Source: Lactobacillus kefiranofaciens | GTDB lineage: Bacteria; Bacillota; Bacilli; Lactobacillales; Lactobacillaceae | Assembly (NCBI RefSeq): GCF_900103655.1 | Contig: NZ_FMXC01000006.1 | Coordinates: 1 to 64,000 of the forward strand | Direction of reading: 5' to 3' | DNA length: 64,000 bases | Part shown: piece after piece, positions 36,348 through 47,265 of the stretch | How the letters are laid out: every line of letters starts with the position of its first letter | Position numbering within the stretch: position 1 is the first letter of the stretch | Program-made: the position numbers and the translations under genes | Notes under the pieces: generated by a model | What the model was told of the DNA's origin: nothing | Database searches by the model: none | What the model saw: only the letters and a program-made list of their open reading frames with translations

Positions 36348-39300
36348 TTAATCTTCCTTACGTTTCTTCACACCAGCTAAACCAATCATACTCATCGCTA
36401 CTGCAGCACCACCTAAGATAAATGCAGCTGCGTCAGTCCTCTGATCATCACCAGTCTGTGGCAACGTGTAGTGAGCTTGACCATTCTTATCGATATAACC
36501 AATCACTTGTCCATTTGGCCCAATGATATTTCCATTAGAATCAATGTGTTCACCATGAGGAAGAACATTATTATTCCAATCGCCATTTTGACCATGAGGA
36601 GCATTATTGCTACTCCAGTTAGCTGGCTTATTGCTAGTTGGTTTTGGAGTATTATTGTTCTGCTTTTGTTGTTGCTTATGATGTTTTATTGTTGTTGTCT
36701 TAGGAACATCAGGCTCTTTAGATTTTGTTGGCTTATCCGGAACTGCCGGCTTATCTGGCTTATCAGGTTCTGTCGGCTTTTCTGGTGTTGGTGTCTTCGG
36801 AGTTTTAGGACTTTCCGGAGTTGTTGTTTTAGAAGCATCGGGAATAACAGTCGGAACTGTTGGAGTATTTGGTACTACTGGATTTTTATCCTTCGTGTAG
36901 ATCACAGGTGTATCCTTAGTTGGATCTTGTGGCGTTACCTTATCTTTCTCTGGGGTCATGTCCTTAATTTCAGGAACTGGCTCATTAGCTACAACTTCAG
37001 TTGGATCATCTGAATCAGTTGGATACATTGGAGTTGGAGCATCAGGGATTTGTTTGCCATCTGGATCAATTGGAATAATCTTACCATTTGGCGTGTAAGT
37101 TACAGTAACTTCTTTCTTAAGATCGTCTGGAGAAACGGTTGTTCCACCAGCAGTACGCTTATCTGCATGATAGCCATTAACTACCAGGGTATTTTCATTA
37201 CCAAAAGTATGACTAGTTACATTCCAGTCAGTATCAGCGATGATCTTCCCAGTAACATTGTCAAATGTAATCTTCTTCGTAAAATCAAAGGTTTGGGTCT
37301 TATCAGCTGGAGTTTTATCGCCTGCACCTAGATAATGAACGATCTGCGTAGCAGTTTCTTTCAAGTTCTTCAAATCAGTACCCATCGGATACTTAGGACC
37401 ATCTGGATACTTAGGATCAATTGGTTCACCCGGCTTGCCTGGTTTTTCAGGAGTTACCGTTGTGGTTGTGTGCTTAACCAAGATAGTTACAGTATGATTA
37501 CCCTTCGTAATTTCAGTCGGAATAGTCACATCTGGGTTCAATACTTCATAACCTTTTTCAGTAAGAGTCTTGATATTGCCATCCTTATCATAGCTGAACT
37601 TAGTACCAACGTCTTGAGTACCAGAATTCTTACCATATTTATCTAAGTCCTTGTTATCAGTTATGTCATGAACTGTGACAATCAATGAACCTTGATTCTT
37701 GGTTGGTTCTGCATCTTTATCGTAAGTTACAATCGCGGTAAAGTCTTGACTGGTTTGATCGATATTCTTAATGGCCTTAACGTTGCCATTACCATCATTA
37801 TAGTTATCACTTACGTTAGTTACATGATAGCCAGAAACTATTGGAGAAATCACTGTATCGAATTGATTACCATCTTGAGCAGTCCAAATGATATTCTTAG
37901 TTTGATCTTTAAGCTCATTGCCGCTAGCATCAGTCCACTTTTTAGTTACTGAATCATAATAAGCAGTGCCATTAAAGTGAAGTGATGCCATCTTGTCACT
38001 AGGAGCTTTAGATTGATCACCATTAACAACATACTTAACAGTTTCAGTAACCGTCTTTTGCAAGTCATCGTGTTTAAGACCATTTCCTGGCTTGTCTGGT
38101 GTTACTGAAATTACATTGTGGTCAACGTAGATTACAAGATGTTGGTTACCTTTAGAAATTGTAGTAGGAATTTTAATTTCCGGATTAAGAACTTTGTAAC
38201 CTGCACTAGTTAATTTATCGATATTGCCTTTAGTATCATAGCTAAACTTAGTACCAACATTTTCATTACCACTATCTTTGGTATAGCCTGAAACATCTTG
38301 GTTATTCTTAATGTCATGAACAGTTACAACAATAGATCGTTGATCGACAACCGGCTTAGGAGTGTCTGGGTTCTTAGCGTAGTTAATGGTAATTAGAATA
38401 TCACCATTACTATGGTTAATGGTCTTACCTGCAACTGTACCAGTAGTTGAGTCAACATCAGTAGCCACTTCATTGGAAGTAGAAATACCAGTAATATGAT
38501 ATCCATTGGTCTTAGGTCCAATAACTTTGGCGAATGAGCCTTCATCATTATTGCCACCTTTAACTGTCCAAACCATACCGCTAGCAATACCAGTAATCTT
38601 GCCACTCTTATCAACGGTTACCCATTGACCAGTTACTTTATCAAGAACACCACTTGCTACGAATTGAATTTCTTTTTTAACTGATGGAATATTCAGACCA
38701 TTGCCAACATAATTAATTGTCCGAGTAATGGCCTTAGTCAACTGTTGTGGCTCAGTTTCGTTTGAACTGAGACCTAAAAATTAGACAGTTTAAAATACAG
38801 GATTAATAATCCCAGTTAAAGGAGCTTTTTCTATGTTAGTTGTAGTTTGTTTAGTTTGAAAAGGATCTGGAGAAACAACTTTTGTTTCTACTTTTTCCAA
38901 GAAATCCCCAATTTTACCAGCATCATAGTTTGTTGAAGGATCAATAATTTCTATATTATTAAAATCTTTAATTTTATTTTTATTGATATCGTTATAGGAT
39001 TCAACATAATTATAAGTTCTTCCATCAACAGTCAACTTATTAGGAACAGCGTTAGAATCAATAGTATAACTTTCACCACCAAAAATTCCGTCTTTCCCAT
39101 AATTAACAATTTTGCTACCCAATACTTTTCCAGTGTCTGCATTTACATAATAAATATGTTGATTAACTTTTTCAGGAGTATTAGTTGATGAAGCTACCCA
39201 AGTACCGGCATCATTTTTGCCATTTAGTCCAAGAGTCCAACGTCGATGAAGACTAGGTGCTGCATAACTTCCAGAACTATGTTTATCAACATTTTTACCA

Positions 39301-40504
39301 TCAATATAAGCAGCATTATAAGTAACACCATTAGTAGTAGCTGAATTTGAATAGATAGTATATTGCCCGTTAATACCTGGGTGTTCACTATTATTGATAT
39401 TTACGATACTAGGCTTTCCAGCTTTGGTATCTAAAGTTTTAGCAAGCACGGTATTATATGTAGTCCCAACATTATTTGAAACGTAGAAATAAATTTTTTC
39501 ACCAGGATTACTTTTATCGGTTGCTAATACTATATGCTGTGTGTCACCTAAATATTGTTTTTGAGTTTCATTCCAAACACCATTTGATAATTCTACAAAT
39601 GGAATTTTACTTGTATCATTTACAATGTCCTTCACATTTTGAGGAATTGTATCCGTATTAATAGTTCCTTTAGCCTCAATATCATTAATATTTACCGAAT
39701 CCTTATTCTCAGTTGAAGTCGAAGATGCAGTAGCAAATGAAGCTCTCAACAAACGCTTTATTTGTTCTTCTGACATCTTTGTATTGTCAGAAGAAAGACC
39801 AGCTGCGTTGCTGCTTGCAGGTATATCTAGTGTAGTAGTTTTAGGAATATTGGTTTTACTTTTCTTATTAATAGTTTTTGCAGCAATATCTGTTTTTTCA
39901 AGTTTGTCAACAGTATTAGCTTTTTCAAGTTTAGCTTTACCTAGCTTACCTGCATCTGCAATTTTTTCAGTAGCATTAATTGTGACTTTATTGTTAGTCT
40001 CAGTCTGTTCATTATTTACAGGATTTTGGGCATGCAAAGAAGTTTCATTTGACTGAGCACTCTTTTGGCTACTATTAGCAACTTGATTATTAGCTTGAGT
40101 CCGTGAAGTAGTAGTTTTACTTGATTGAGTAGGTGTCTCTACTGCCCCCCCCATTTTGCTTTGAGGTGCTTGAACTTCAGCATCTTTAACTGAAGTTTCA
40201 TCCTTAGTGATTGATTCTTGTGCTGTCTTATTTTGTTCAGCAGAATCGCCATTGACTTGTACAACTACTTGTGTGTTGTCCCTAACTTTTGGTGTCTCTG
40301 TCTCGCTCTTATTTGCAGTTTGATCACCATTAGCATTATTTCCGTTCTCGTTATCACTAGCTTGAACAACATTACCATTACTCATCCAGAGTGTTGTTCC
40401 AAGCAATACAGAAGCAGCACCGATTGTCAATTTTCTAATTCCGAAGTGTGATTGACGTTCAGCAACTTGCTCCATCCGTTTAATATGATATTCTTTGAAA
40501 TCAT
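36348..40504 (-). pseudogene. Cell-wall-anchored (LPXTG) YSIRK-type adhesin with Mub-like repeats, interrupted
   Basis: The gene starts at ATG 40504 behind AGGGGGG (MISKN), but a one-base deletion near 40490 shifts the frame before the YSIRK-type signal RQSHFGIRKLTIGAASVLLG. Reading from ATG 40475 gives 561 residues of Thr/Asn-rich exported sequence up to TAA at 38790-38792. The frame continues past a second TAA and remains open for the C-terminal part: three mucin-binding-like repeats (ITRTINYVGNG, TETVKYVVNG, ATQIVHYLGAG), two VTVHDI modules, a Pro/Lys-rich wall-spanning region, LPQTGDD, a membrane helix and KKRKED. The intact protein would exceed 1380 residues and bind host surfaces after sortase anchoring. 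Confidence 0.8.
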
Positions 40505-40636
40505 ATATTCAGCCCCCCTATTTCTATTTGCCTGACAGTTTCATTTTCTATGAACTCTATACTAGCTGTGTTTAATCATAACATATTTTATTTAATGCAA
40601 ATAAAATTTTTTAATAAGAATATAGCTGTAAATAGA

Positions 40637-40659
40637 AAAAAGATGGAAAATCCATCTCC
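40637..40659 (-). terminator. Terminator of the RclA-like gene
   Basis: GATGGA-AAA-TCCATC followed on the minus strand by six T. Confidence 0.7.
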
Positions 40660-40729
40660 TAGTAAACTATTTAAATAAATCATTAAAGCTCTCGTAGTAA
40701 ACTATTTAAATAAATCATTAAAGCTCTCG
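40660..40729. repeat. 35-bp perfect tandem duplication at the 3' end of the flavoprotein gene
   Basis: The unit 40660-40694 is repeated exactly at 40695-40729. It spans the last codons (ESFNDLFK) and stop, so the gene end is duplicated without changing the protein. Confidence 0.85.
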
Positions 40730-42021
40730 CTCATCGTTGGATGAGTGTAGATCTGATCACGTAATATTGCTGCAGGGATGCGCATCTTCATCGCCAAACT
40801 GATCATGTTAATCAATTCAAATGATTCAGCACCATATAATACAACACCTAAGATCTGTCCTGTTTTGGGTTCAAGCAGTGCTTTAAATAACCCACGCGGA
40901 TCTTTTAACACTTGCGCTTTGGGAATTGCTGCCACTGGCAATTTTTTTAATTCATATTCGATGCCCTTTGCTTGCGCTTCTTTTTCACTCAAACCAACTC
41001 TAGATAACGGTGGAATAATGAACACGCTATAAGGTACATTATTACGATCAGCTAGACTACGCTTGCCAGTACCATATAGTTGATCCTTGATAATACGAAA
41101 ATCATCTAGTGAGATATAAGTAAATTGTAGACCACCTTTGACATCCCCAATGGCCCAAACGTTATCGACGGTTGTCTTTAAATGATCATCCACTTTAATT
41201 GCACCGCGATCGGTTAATTCAATCCCTGTATTTTCCAGGCCTAACTTCGCGGTATTTGGCTCTCTGCCAGTGGCAACCAAGATTCGGTCAGCAGCAATGC
41301 TTTGCTCAGTATCATTCTTTTCATAATAAACGGTTTCTTGATCAATCCGCTTAATCTTGACGCCTAATTCAAACTTCACGCCACGATCTTCAAAATCATG
41401 CTTAATTGCTGTCGCGATATCATCATCTTCACGCGGTAAAAATTGTTCGTGCAAATCTAATACGGTTACTTGTGAACCATATTGCGCAAACATTGAGGCA
41501 AATTCTAAACCAATATAGCCCGCACCAATAATTACTAATTTCTTAGGCATTGTTGCCTGTTCCATTGCTGCAGTTGAATCAAGCACGGCTTTACTCTCGG
41601 CTAAACCTGGAATTGGTAACATCACCGGTACAGCTCCAGTATTGATAAAGATACGCTCACCACAATATTGTTTAACTTCTCCAGTAGTTGTCTTAACTTC
41701 GATCTCATGATCAGCGATAAACTTTGCTTCTCCATCAAGCAAGGTTACGGTCTTTTCATCAGCAAGCATATGATAGTTCTTGCCTCGCAGCATTGTGGTC
41801 ATCTCATTTTTGCCATTCACAGCATCAGTAAATTCTACGCCATTAGCTGCTTCGATGATTAAGCGTTTGGATGGCAAACAAGCGATATTAATACAAGTAC
41901 CGCCGTACATCTTGTCTGATTTTTCAATCATCAAGACTTCTTCACCCTTCTGAGCTAAAAACTTGGCTAATGTCTTACCACCTTTGCCGAAGCCGATAAT
42001 AATATTCTTAATTGTTTCCAT
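40702..42021 (-). CDS. RclA/MerA-like FAD-dependent disulfide reductase (possible hypothiocyanous acid reductase)
   Basis: A 439-residue pyridine-nucleotide disulfide oxidoreductase. The FAD site is IIIGFGKGGKTLA, the redox-active disulfide is C43/C48 in GGTCINIACLP, the NAD(P) Rossmann motif is VIIGAGYIGLEFASMFA, the second FAD motif is VWAIGDVKGG, and the C-terminal dimerisation segment YTHPTMSESFNDLF holds the base His-Pro. RclA/Har-group enzymes of lactobacilli and streptococci reduce hypothiocyanous acid; this group fits best but substrate is inferred. I prefer ATG 42021, six bases after GAGGG-ATGATT. It is divergent from the SLAP-protein gene. Confidence 0.8.
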   Translation of the reverse strand: METIKNIIIGFGKGGKTLAKFLAQKGEEVLMIEKSDKMYGGTCINIACLPSKRLIIEAANGVEFTDAVNGKNEMTTMLRGKNYHMLADEKTVTLLDGEAKFIADHEIEVKTTTGEVKQYCGERIFINTGAVPVMLPIPGLAESKAVLDSTAAMEQATMPKKLVIIGAGYIGLEFASMFAQYGSQVTVLDLHEQFLPREDDDIATAIKHDFEDRGVKFELGVKIKRIDQETVYYEKNDTEQSIAADRILVATGREPNTAKLGLENTGIELTDRGAIKVDDHLKTTVDNVWAIGDVKGGLQFTYISLDDFRIIKDQLYGTGKRSLADRNNVPYSVFIIPPLSRVGLSEKEAQAKGIEYELKKLPVAAIPKAQVLKDPRGLFKALLEPKTGQILGVVLYGAESFELINMISLAMKMRIPAAILRDQIYTHPTMSESFNDLFK

Positions 42022-42159
42022 AATCATCCCTCATATTCGTACTTACTAAAAGTAATTAATTCTTTGATTAAAGTATACAAAATTCTTCAATATTTGTCAT
42101 TATTTTTGCTTAAATAAACATGTTATAATCAGACTATAAATTTGATTCGAGGTAATCTT

Positions 42160-43797
42160 ATGAAAATCAACAAAAAATTAATTCTTATTTCTGCGGCTCT
42201 ACTAGCTACCACACCAGCTGTTGGTACAGTTACCGAAGTAAATATGCCAACAGTTCAAGCTGCAGCTAAACAAAAAAGAACAATTACAGTTAATCGTTAC
42301 ACCGGTTTATATAATTCGCGTGGTCAGGAATTAACTCATTACAAAGGCAAGCCTTTTATTACTTTTGGTAAAACTACAACTCTAAAATATTACGGCAATC
42401 CTGTGAAGATTAAACGTAATTACTACTATTATATTGGTCATGGCGCCTATGTAGACGCGAGTTATTTGACAAAAATTAATGGACACAAGGTATTATCTCT
42501 TAATCATAATTCTTATGTCTACACTCGTTCGGGCAAACGAACTAAGAAATTGTTACGTAAAGGATTAAGTTACGCTTTTACTGGCAAGTATGCTAAAAAT
42601 GAAACAGCTACCAATTATGTTTTCAGTCGTGGCAAGAATAATTACCAATTAAAGACGGTACGCATCAAAGGCAACGATTTCTTCCAAATCAAGAAGAATC
42701 AATATATTAAAGTTGCCAATATTCAAAGTATTGAATCTAATCAATTAGGCCTTTCCCAAATGAAAGTTACCATCAAAAAGAACACCCCTATTTTAATTGT
42801 TGGCGCAGATGGGTATGCACTTTCCAGTGGCAAGACAGCAAAGAAAGGCAAAAAATTTACAGTTGATGCGGAAGTTGGCATGAATGTTGGCGCCAATTCT
42901 TCACCTCATGCATACCGCATTAAGGGCACAGATACTTATCTCTGGGTAACGGACGCTTACAGCAGACAAAATGTTGCTACTTTTGCAGCTAGTGTCTCAG
43001 ATTTAAAGAATTACACCGTTCGCCCACCTAAAGACAATTTGCAGTTTTTCAATAGCAATGGCGAGAATATTACGCCAACTGGTTTCATTTATCCAAGACA
43101 TCAATTACTAGGTGTCGATGGTCAAATGTATATTTGGGTGCCAAAGGAAAATAAGGCTGAACTTTTCTACCATATTGTCGCTACTTCCAAGTCATTCGAT
43201 ACTGTTCATAAAGCTAACAGTTCGTATCGAGATGAAAGTATTGAAATCGGCAATGCTTTTGTAAAAGAAGCTGATGTAGAAACTTATGGTGGCTTAAAGA
43301 AGCCGGAGTTGATCAATACTGCTGCTGAAGCTCAAGCTGATGCTCAAAAACAAGCCAGTGCTAGTGAACGCAATAAATTACAGGCTTTGGTTGATAATGA
43401 GGATACTGTTAAGTCTTCCACTGCTTATAAGCTGTCGCAGCATTCTACCCAGGAAAATTACGATACTTCAATTAAAGAAGCGCAAACTATGCTTAAATCT
43501 AAGCGTAATTTATCTGTCGCTGAAGTAAAATTAACAACTTGGATTTTGCAAACCAGAGTTAAGAATCTCTATGGCAAAAAGATCACAGTAACGAATATTG
43601 CTAAGTTAACCAAGACGGAAATTAGACAATTACAGTCTTTACTTAGTTCTGTATCCTTCAATAGCAATGACGGCAAGACTTTCACTAGATACAGTTATGA
43701 TCGATCCTCTAAAAAGATTGAACGCATAGTTACTACTAATGGTAAAGTCGTATCCAAGACCGAAGTTCCATTAACTGATTTTGTTAGTGAAAAATAG
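42160..43797 (+). CDS. Secreted SLAP-domain (S-layer-associated) surface protein
   Basis: A 545-residue exported protein with a signal peptide (MKINKKLILISAALLATTPA, cleavage after VQA near residue 34). The mature N-terminus carries repeated SLAP-type modules of about 60 residues, beta-rich and basic: ITVNRYTGLYNSRGQEL, VLSLNHNSYVYTRSGKRTKK, and MKVTIKKNTPILIVGADGYAL. They bind cell-wall polymers. The C-terminal third is helical. GAGGT precedes ATG 42160. Release and re-binding to the wall without sortase is expected. A terminator follows. Confidence 0.85.
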   Translation: MKINKKLILISAALLATTPAVGTVTEVNMPTVQAAAKQKRTITVNRYTGLYNSRGQELTHYKGKPFITFGKTTTLKYYGNPVKIKRNYYYYIGHGAYVDASYLTKINGHKVLSLNHNSYVYTRSGKRTKKLLRKGLSYAFTGKYAKNETATNYVFSRGKNNYQLKTVRIKGNDFFQIKKNQYIKVANIQSIESNQLGLSQMKVTIKKNTPILIVGADGYALSSGKTAKKGKKFTVDAEVGMNVGANSSPHAYRIKGTDTYLWVTDAYSRQNVATFAASVSDLKNYTVRPPKDNLQFFNSNGENITPTGFIYPRHQLLGVDGQMYIWVPKENKAELFYHIVATSKSFDTVHKANSSYRDESIEIGNAFVKEADVETYGGLKKPELINTAAEAQADAQKQASASERNKLQALVDNEDTVKSSTAYKLSQHSTQENYDTSIKEAQTMLKSKRNLSVAEVKLTTWILQTRVKNLYGKKITVTNIAKLTKTEIRQLQSLLSSVSFNSNDGKTFTRYSYDRSSKKIERIVTTNGKVVSKTEVPLTDFVSEK

Positions 43798-43806
43798 CAA
43801 AAATTA

Positions 43807-43843
43807 AAAGATCTCTTAGAGTTTACGCTCTAGGAGATTTTTG
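43807..43843. terminator. Terminator between the SLAP-protein and DUF2075 genes
   Basis: AGATCTCTTAGAG (43809-43821) pairs with CTCTAGGAGATTTT (43828 on), with A and T runs for both converging genes. Confidence 0.75.
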
Positions 43844-43847
43844 TTTG

Positions 43848-45089
43848 TCATTTTTTCTCAATTAGTTCAAGATAATTTTGATACAAAGTCTGACGCAACA
43901 ATGGGTCATGAGCATAGATATAGGTGCCATATACTCCACGCTTAAACAGCACATTAATCATGTTCATAAATAATCGCTTTTTAGCTTGATTAAGTTGCTT
44001 TAGAGTGAACAAATCTTTGCGCTTTTTAAATGCTTCAATATCGGTGAACTTCTCAGGATCGATCTGCAATCGATTCGTTCCTGGAATCTGTGAAATCGGT
44101 GGACTTAAAATAATGCCAGTGTAATTCAAGTCGAAACCCTGACAAGTATAAATCGACCCTACTTCATTAATTGTCTTTGGGATTTCTGCCCAAGGCTTAG
44201 AAGTGTAATTGTACTGATCCCATGGCATCTTAAATTTTCCCTCAGTAATGTAATGCTTGCCGCCATCCAGTGTTGATGGATATCCCGTCGTTGATAAAAT
44301 GCGCGATAATCCTACTTCATTGTTACGCTTGACTATCTCCTGTCGCATTTTTTCTGCATCATCAAAAATACGGAAATCGTAGTTCTGACGCGCATTCTGA
44401 GGGAATGGTAAAATTTTACCATCATCGGTGAAATGATTAAACCACTCAAGTAGTTCATCACTGGCATTTACTCTAAATTGATGTGTTAAATGGTAGTCTT
44501 CATGCGGATATTGATGAGTAATCTGTTCCAGTTGCTGGGTAGTCCAAAAACTTTTAGTTCTTAAAACTTGATATGGATCAAAAACTAGAATTACGATTTT
44601 AGCTCGCTTAATTAACTCTACCAATTGATTTTGATAAGTAAAATTGTTGTACGGATCTGCCCGTGATAAAAGCAAGTGAGCTTCGTCAATGACTATTAAG
44701 TCTACGGTTGCACTTCTTTTGTCTAATTGATTAATCAGTGAGGTTGGACGAGTAAAATCTTTTTTATAAAGATGAGGCAAATTGCCAGCGATCTCTTTGT
44801 ATACTTTTAAGATTTCGGGATGATTAACGACAAAATAATTAGTTGTTCCATATAATGCAGAAGTTTTATCTGTTCTGGCAGCTACTTGAATTTCATTGAA
44901 CAAGTGCGCTAAAACGACGCTCTTACCAGTGCCAGCATCCCCATACACCGTAAAAATTGCCGGATAATCTTGTTTAATATGTTTTTTAGTGAATTGCAAA
45001 ATGGTATTTACCAGTTTATTTTGCTCGGCTGTTAACTTTTTAAAAGGTGACAGCTTTTGAGTTGCATCATTAATGAGGTCGGTGGTCAA
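43848..45089 (-). CDS. DUF2075-family P-loop helicase/ATPase
   Basis: A 413-residue superfamily 1-like ATPase. Walker A is VYGDAGTGKSVVLAHL near residues 48-61, Walker B is LIVIDEAHLLLSR, motif III-like VILVFDPYQVLR follows, then HQFRVNASDELLEW and the C-terminal SIYTCQGFDLNYTGIILSP (motif V-like) with an Arg near the end. The family accompanies nucleases or stands alone and is thought to act on nucleic acids; no nuclease domain is fused here. It is convergent with the SLAP-protein gene and intact. Confidence 0.8.
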   Translation of the reverse strand: MTTDLINDATQKLSPFKKLTAEQNKLVNTILQFTKKHIKQDYPAIFTVYGDAGTGKSVVLAHLFNEIQVAARTDKTSALYGTTNYFVVNHPEILKVYKEIAGNLPHLYKKDFTRPTSLINQLDKRSATVDLIVIDEAHLLLSRADPYNNFTYQNQLVELIKRAKIVILVFDPYQVLRTKSFWTTQQLEQITHQYPHEDYHLTHQFRVNASDELLEWFNHFTDDGKILPFPQNARQNYDFRIFDDAEKMRQEIVKRNNEVGLSRILSTTGYPSTLDGGKHYITEGKFKMPWDQYNYTSKPWAEIPKTINEVGSIYTCQGFDLNYTGIILSPPISQIPGTNRLQIDPEKFTDIEAFKKRKDLFTLKQLNQAKKRLFMNMINVLFKRGVYGTYIYAHDPLLRQTLYQNYLELIEKK

Positions 45090-45214
45090 TATGGTTACTC
45101 CCTTCGTAAAAATAAGTTTTAGGCTACTTAACTATTATATTACATTTTATATAGACTTAACTTTTTTAATAATATTATCATTTAGGCAATAATAGAACAA
45201 CAAAGGAGAAATAT

Positions 45215-47146
45215 ATGAACTTAGCAAAAATTCGTGGCGGCGCTGGCGACATTACCCAGCCTAACCTTAATGCACGTATTCAAGACAATCTTTATTTAGC
45301 CGTGAATTCCGAATGGATTTCTAAGGCGAAGATCCCTGCAGATCGTCCAGCAATCAGTAGCTTTGGCGAAATTGATTTAAAAATTGAAAAGGAATTGATG
45401 GACGACTTAGCTGCCTTTGCTGCTGATAAGAAAGACATGCCTGCTGTCCCTAACTTTGACAAGGCAATTGCAACTTATAAGTTGGCCGCTGATTTTGACA
45501 AGAGGGATGCTGAAGGATTTAAGCCTGCTGAAGCTGATTTACAAACTTTAACAGATTTAAAGGATATTGCTAGCTTGAAGCAAAACTTGGCTAGCCTTTT
45601 CTTACGTTTTAGTTTTCCATTCTACTTTGAAGTAGAGCCGGATCGTAAGAATACCAAAGTTAACTCTCTGTCTTTTGACCGTAATTCTTTGATTTTACCT
45701 GATACGACTAGTTATCAATCCCCTGCTTCTAAGCAATTGCTCGCCGTTTGGCAAAAGCAAACCGAAAACTTGTTAAAATTAGCTGGTGTTGATGAAGCAG
45801 CTGCTAAAAAGTACACTGCTGATGCCCTTGCTCTTGATGCTAAGATTGTTAAGGTCGCTAAATCTGCCGAAGAGCGTGCAGACGATGTTGCACTATACAA
45901 TCCAATTAAGACCAGCGACTTTGAAGAAAAGACTAGTTCTTTAGATTTAGGCCAATTATTAACGCAACTGTTTGATCATCAACCTGAGAAAGTTGTTGTT
46001 CGTGAGCCAAAATTCTTGGATCATTTTAACGAATTATTCAATGAAGCAAACTTTGCTGAACTCAAGGGTTGGCTCATTGCTATGTTTATTAATAAGGCTG
46101 CAGGATTCTTATCAGAAGAGTTCCGTCAAGCTGCATTTCCATTCCGTCAGGCTACTTATGGGCAAAAAGAATTGCCTAGCCAGGCAAAAGAAGCATATCA
46201 CACTGCTAATCGTCTCTTTAGCGATGTAATTGGTGTTTATTACGGTCAAACTTACTTTGGTGCGGATGCTAAAGCCGACGTTGAAGATATGATCCATCGC
46301 ATGATCGATGTTTATGAACAACGGATCAATGCCAATGAATGGCTGTCTCCTGCAACCAAACAAAAGGCAATTACTAAGCTGCGTGCTTTAGTGCTAAAGA
46401 TTGGTTATCCAGATAAGATTGAACATGTTTACGATCTCTTCCAAGTTGAAGATGATTTGTACAGTACCCAAGCTAATATGCGAGAAGTTGATTGGAAATA
46501 TAATTTTGCTAAATTGTACAAGCCAGTTGATCGCAGCGAATGGTATATGCCGGGCAACTTAATCAATGCCTGTTATGATCCGCAAAGAAATGATATCACC
46601 TTCCCTGCTGCTATCTTGCAAGCACCATTCTATGATCTTAAGGCTTCTCGTGCTACTAACTATGGTGGTATCGGCGTAGTAATTGCGCACGAAATTTCTC
46701 ATGCTTTTGATAACAATGGCGCCAAGTATGATGAATTCGGTAATATGAAGAATTGGTGGACTAAGAAAGACTTCGCGGAATTTGAGAAACGTACCCAAGC
46801 CGAAATTGACTTATTCGATGGGATCAAGTATGGTCCAGTTACCTTGAACGGTAAATAAATTGTGAGTGAAAACATTGCCGATCAAGGTGGTTTAACCGCG
46901 GGAATCGAAGCTAACAAGAATGAACACGGCGATATGCAAGAACTGTTCAAGAATTATGCTCGAATTTGGGCAAGCAAAGAATCCCCTGAGATTATTAAGA
47001 CAATTGCTGCTTTTGACGTTCATGCTCCTGGCCCTGAGCGAGTTAACGTCCAAGTTCAATGTCAGCCAGAATTCTACAAGGCCTTCAATGTTCAAGAGGG
47101 CGACGGCATGTGGCTTGATCCAGATAAGCGGGTAGTTATTTGGTAA
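45215..47146 (+). pseudogene. pepO: Endopeptidase PepO (M13) with an in-frame stop before the third zinc ligand
   Basis: PepO is a cytosolic zinc endopeptidase that cuts oligopeptides produced by cell-wall proteinases. The frame from ATG 45215 (AAAGGAG site) reads 547 codons to TAA 46856-46858, then continues in the same frame to 47146; 643 residues is the normal M13 length. The first zinc motif VIAHEISHAFD lies at residues 489-499 (H492, E493, H496). The third ligand Glu552 of SENIADQGGL lies after the stop, so the truncated product cannot bind zinc properly. A Gln codon at the stop position would restore NGKQIVSENIAD. Single-gene unit with a terminator after. Confidence 0.9.
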
Positions 47147-47167
47147 AATTAGTTAATACTACAATGA

Positions 47168-47197
47168 TAAGCATCTCTTAATGGGATGCTTATTTTT
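47168..47197 (+). terminator. Terminator after pepO
   Basis: AGCATCT (47171-47177) pairs with GGGATGCT (47183-47190) and is followed by T-rich sequence. Confidence 0.7.
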
Positions 47198-47265
47198 TCT
47201 TCTTTTAGAATAAAAATGGTGTAAAATATACCTTATTTCATTAATTCTATAAGGAGGAAAAAATA

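Noticed and set aside
36471-37952. Several long plus-strand open frames opposite the adhesin
   Set aside because: They are antisense to a repetitive coding sequence, have unusual Ile/Trp/Cys-rich composition and no ribosome sites; they follow from codon bias in the real gene.
45972-46363. Extra open frames on both strands inside pepO
   Set aside because: They lie in other frames of a clearly recognisable M13 peptidase and lack start signals.
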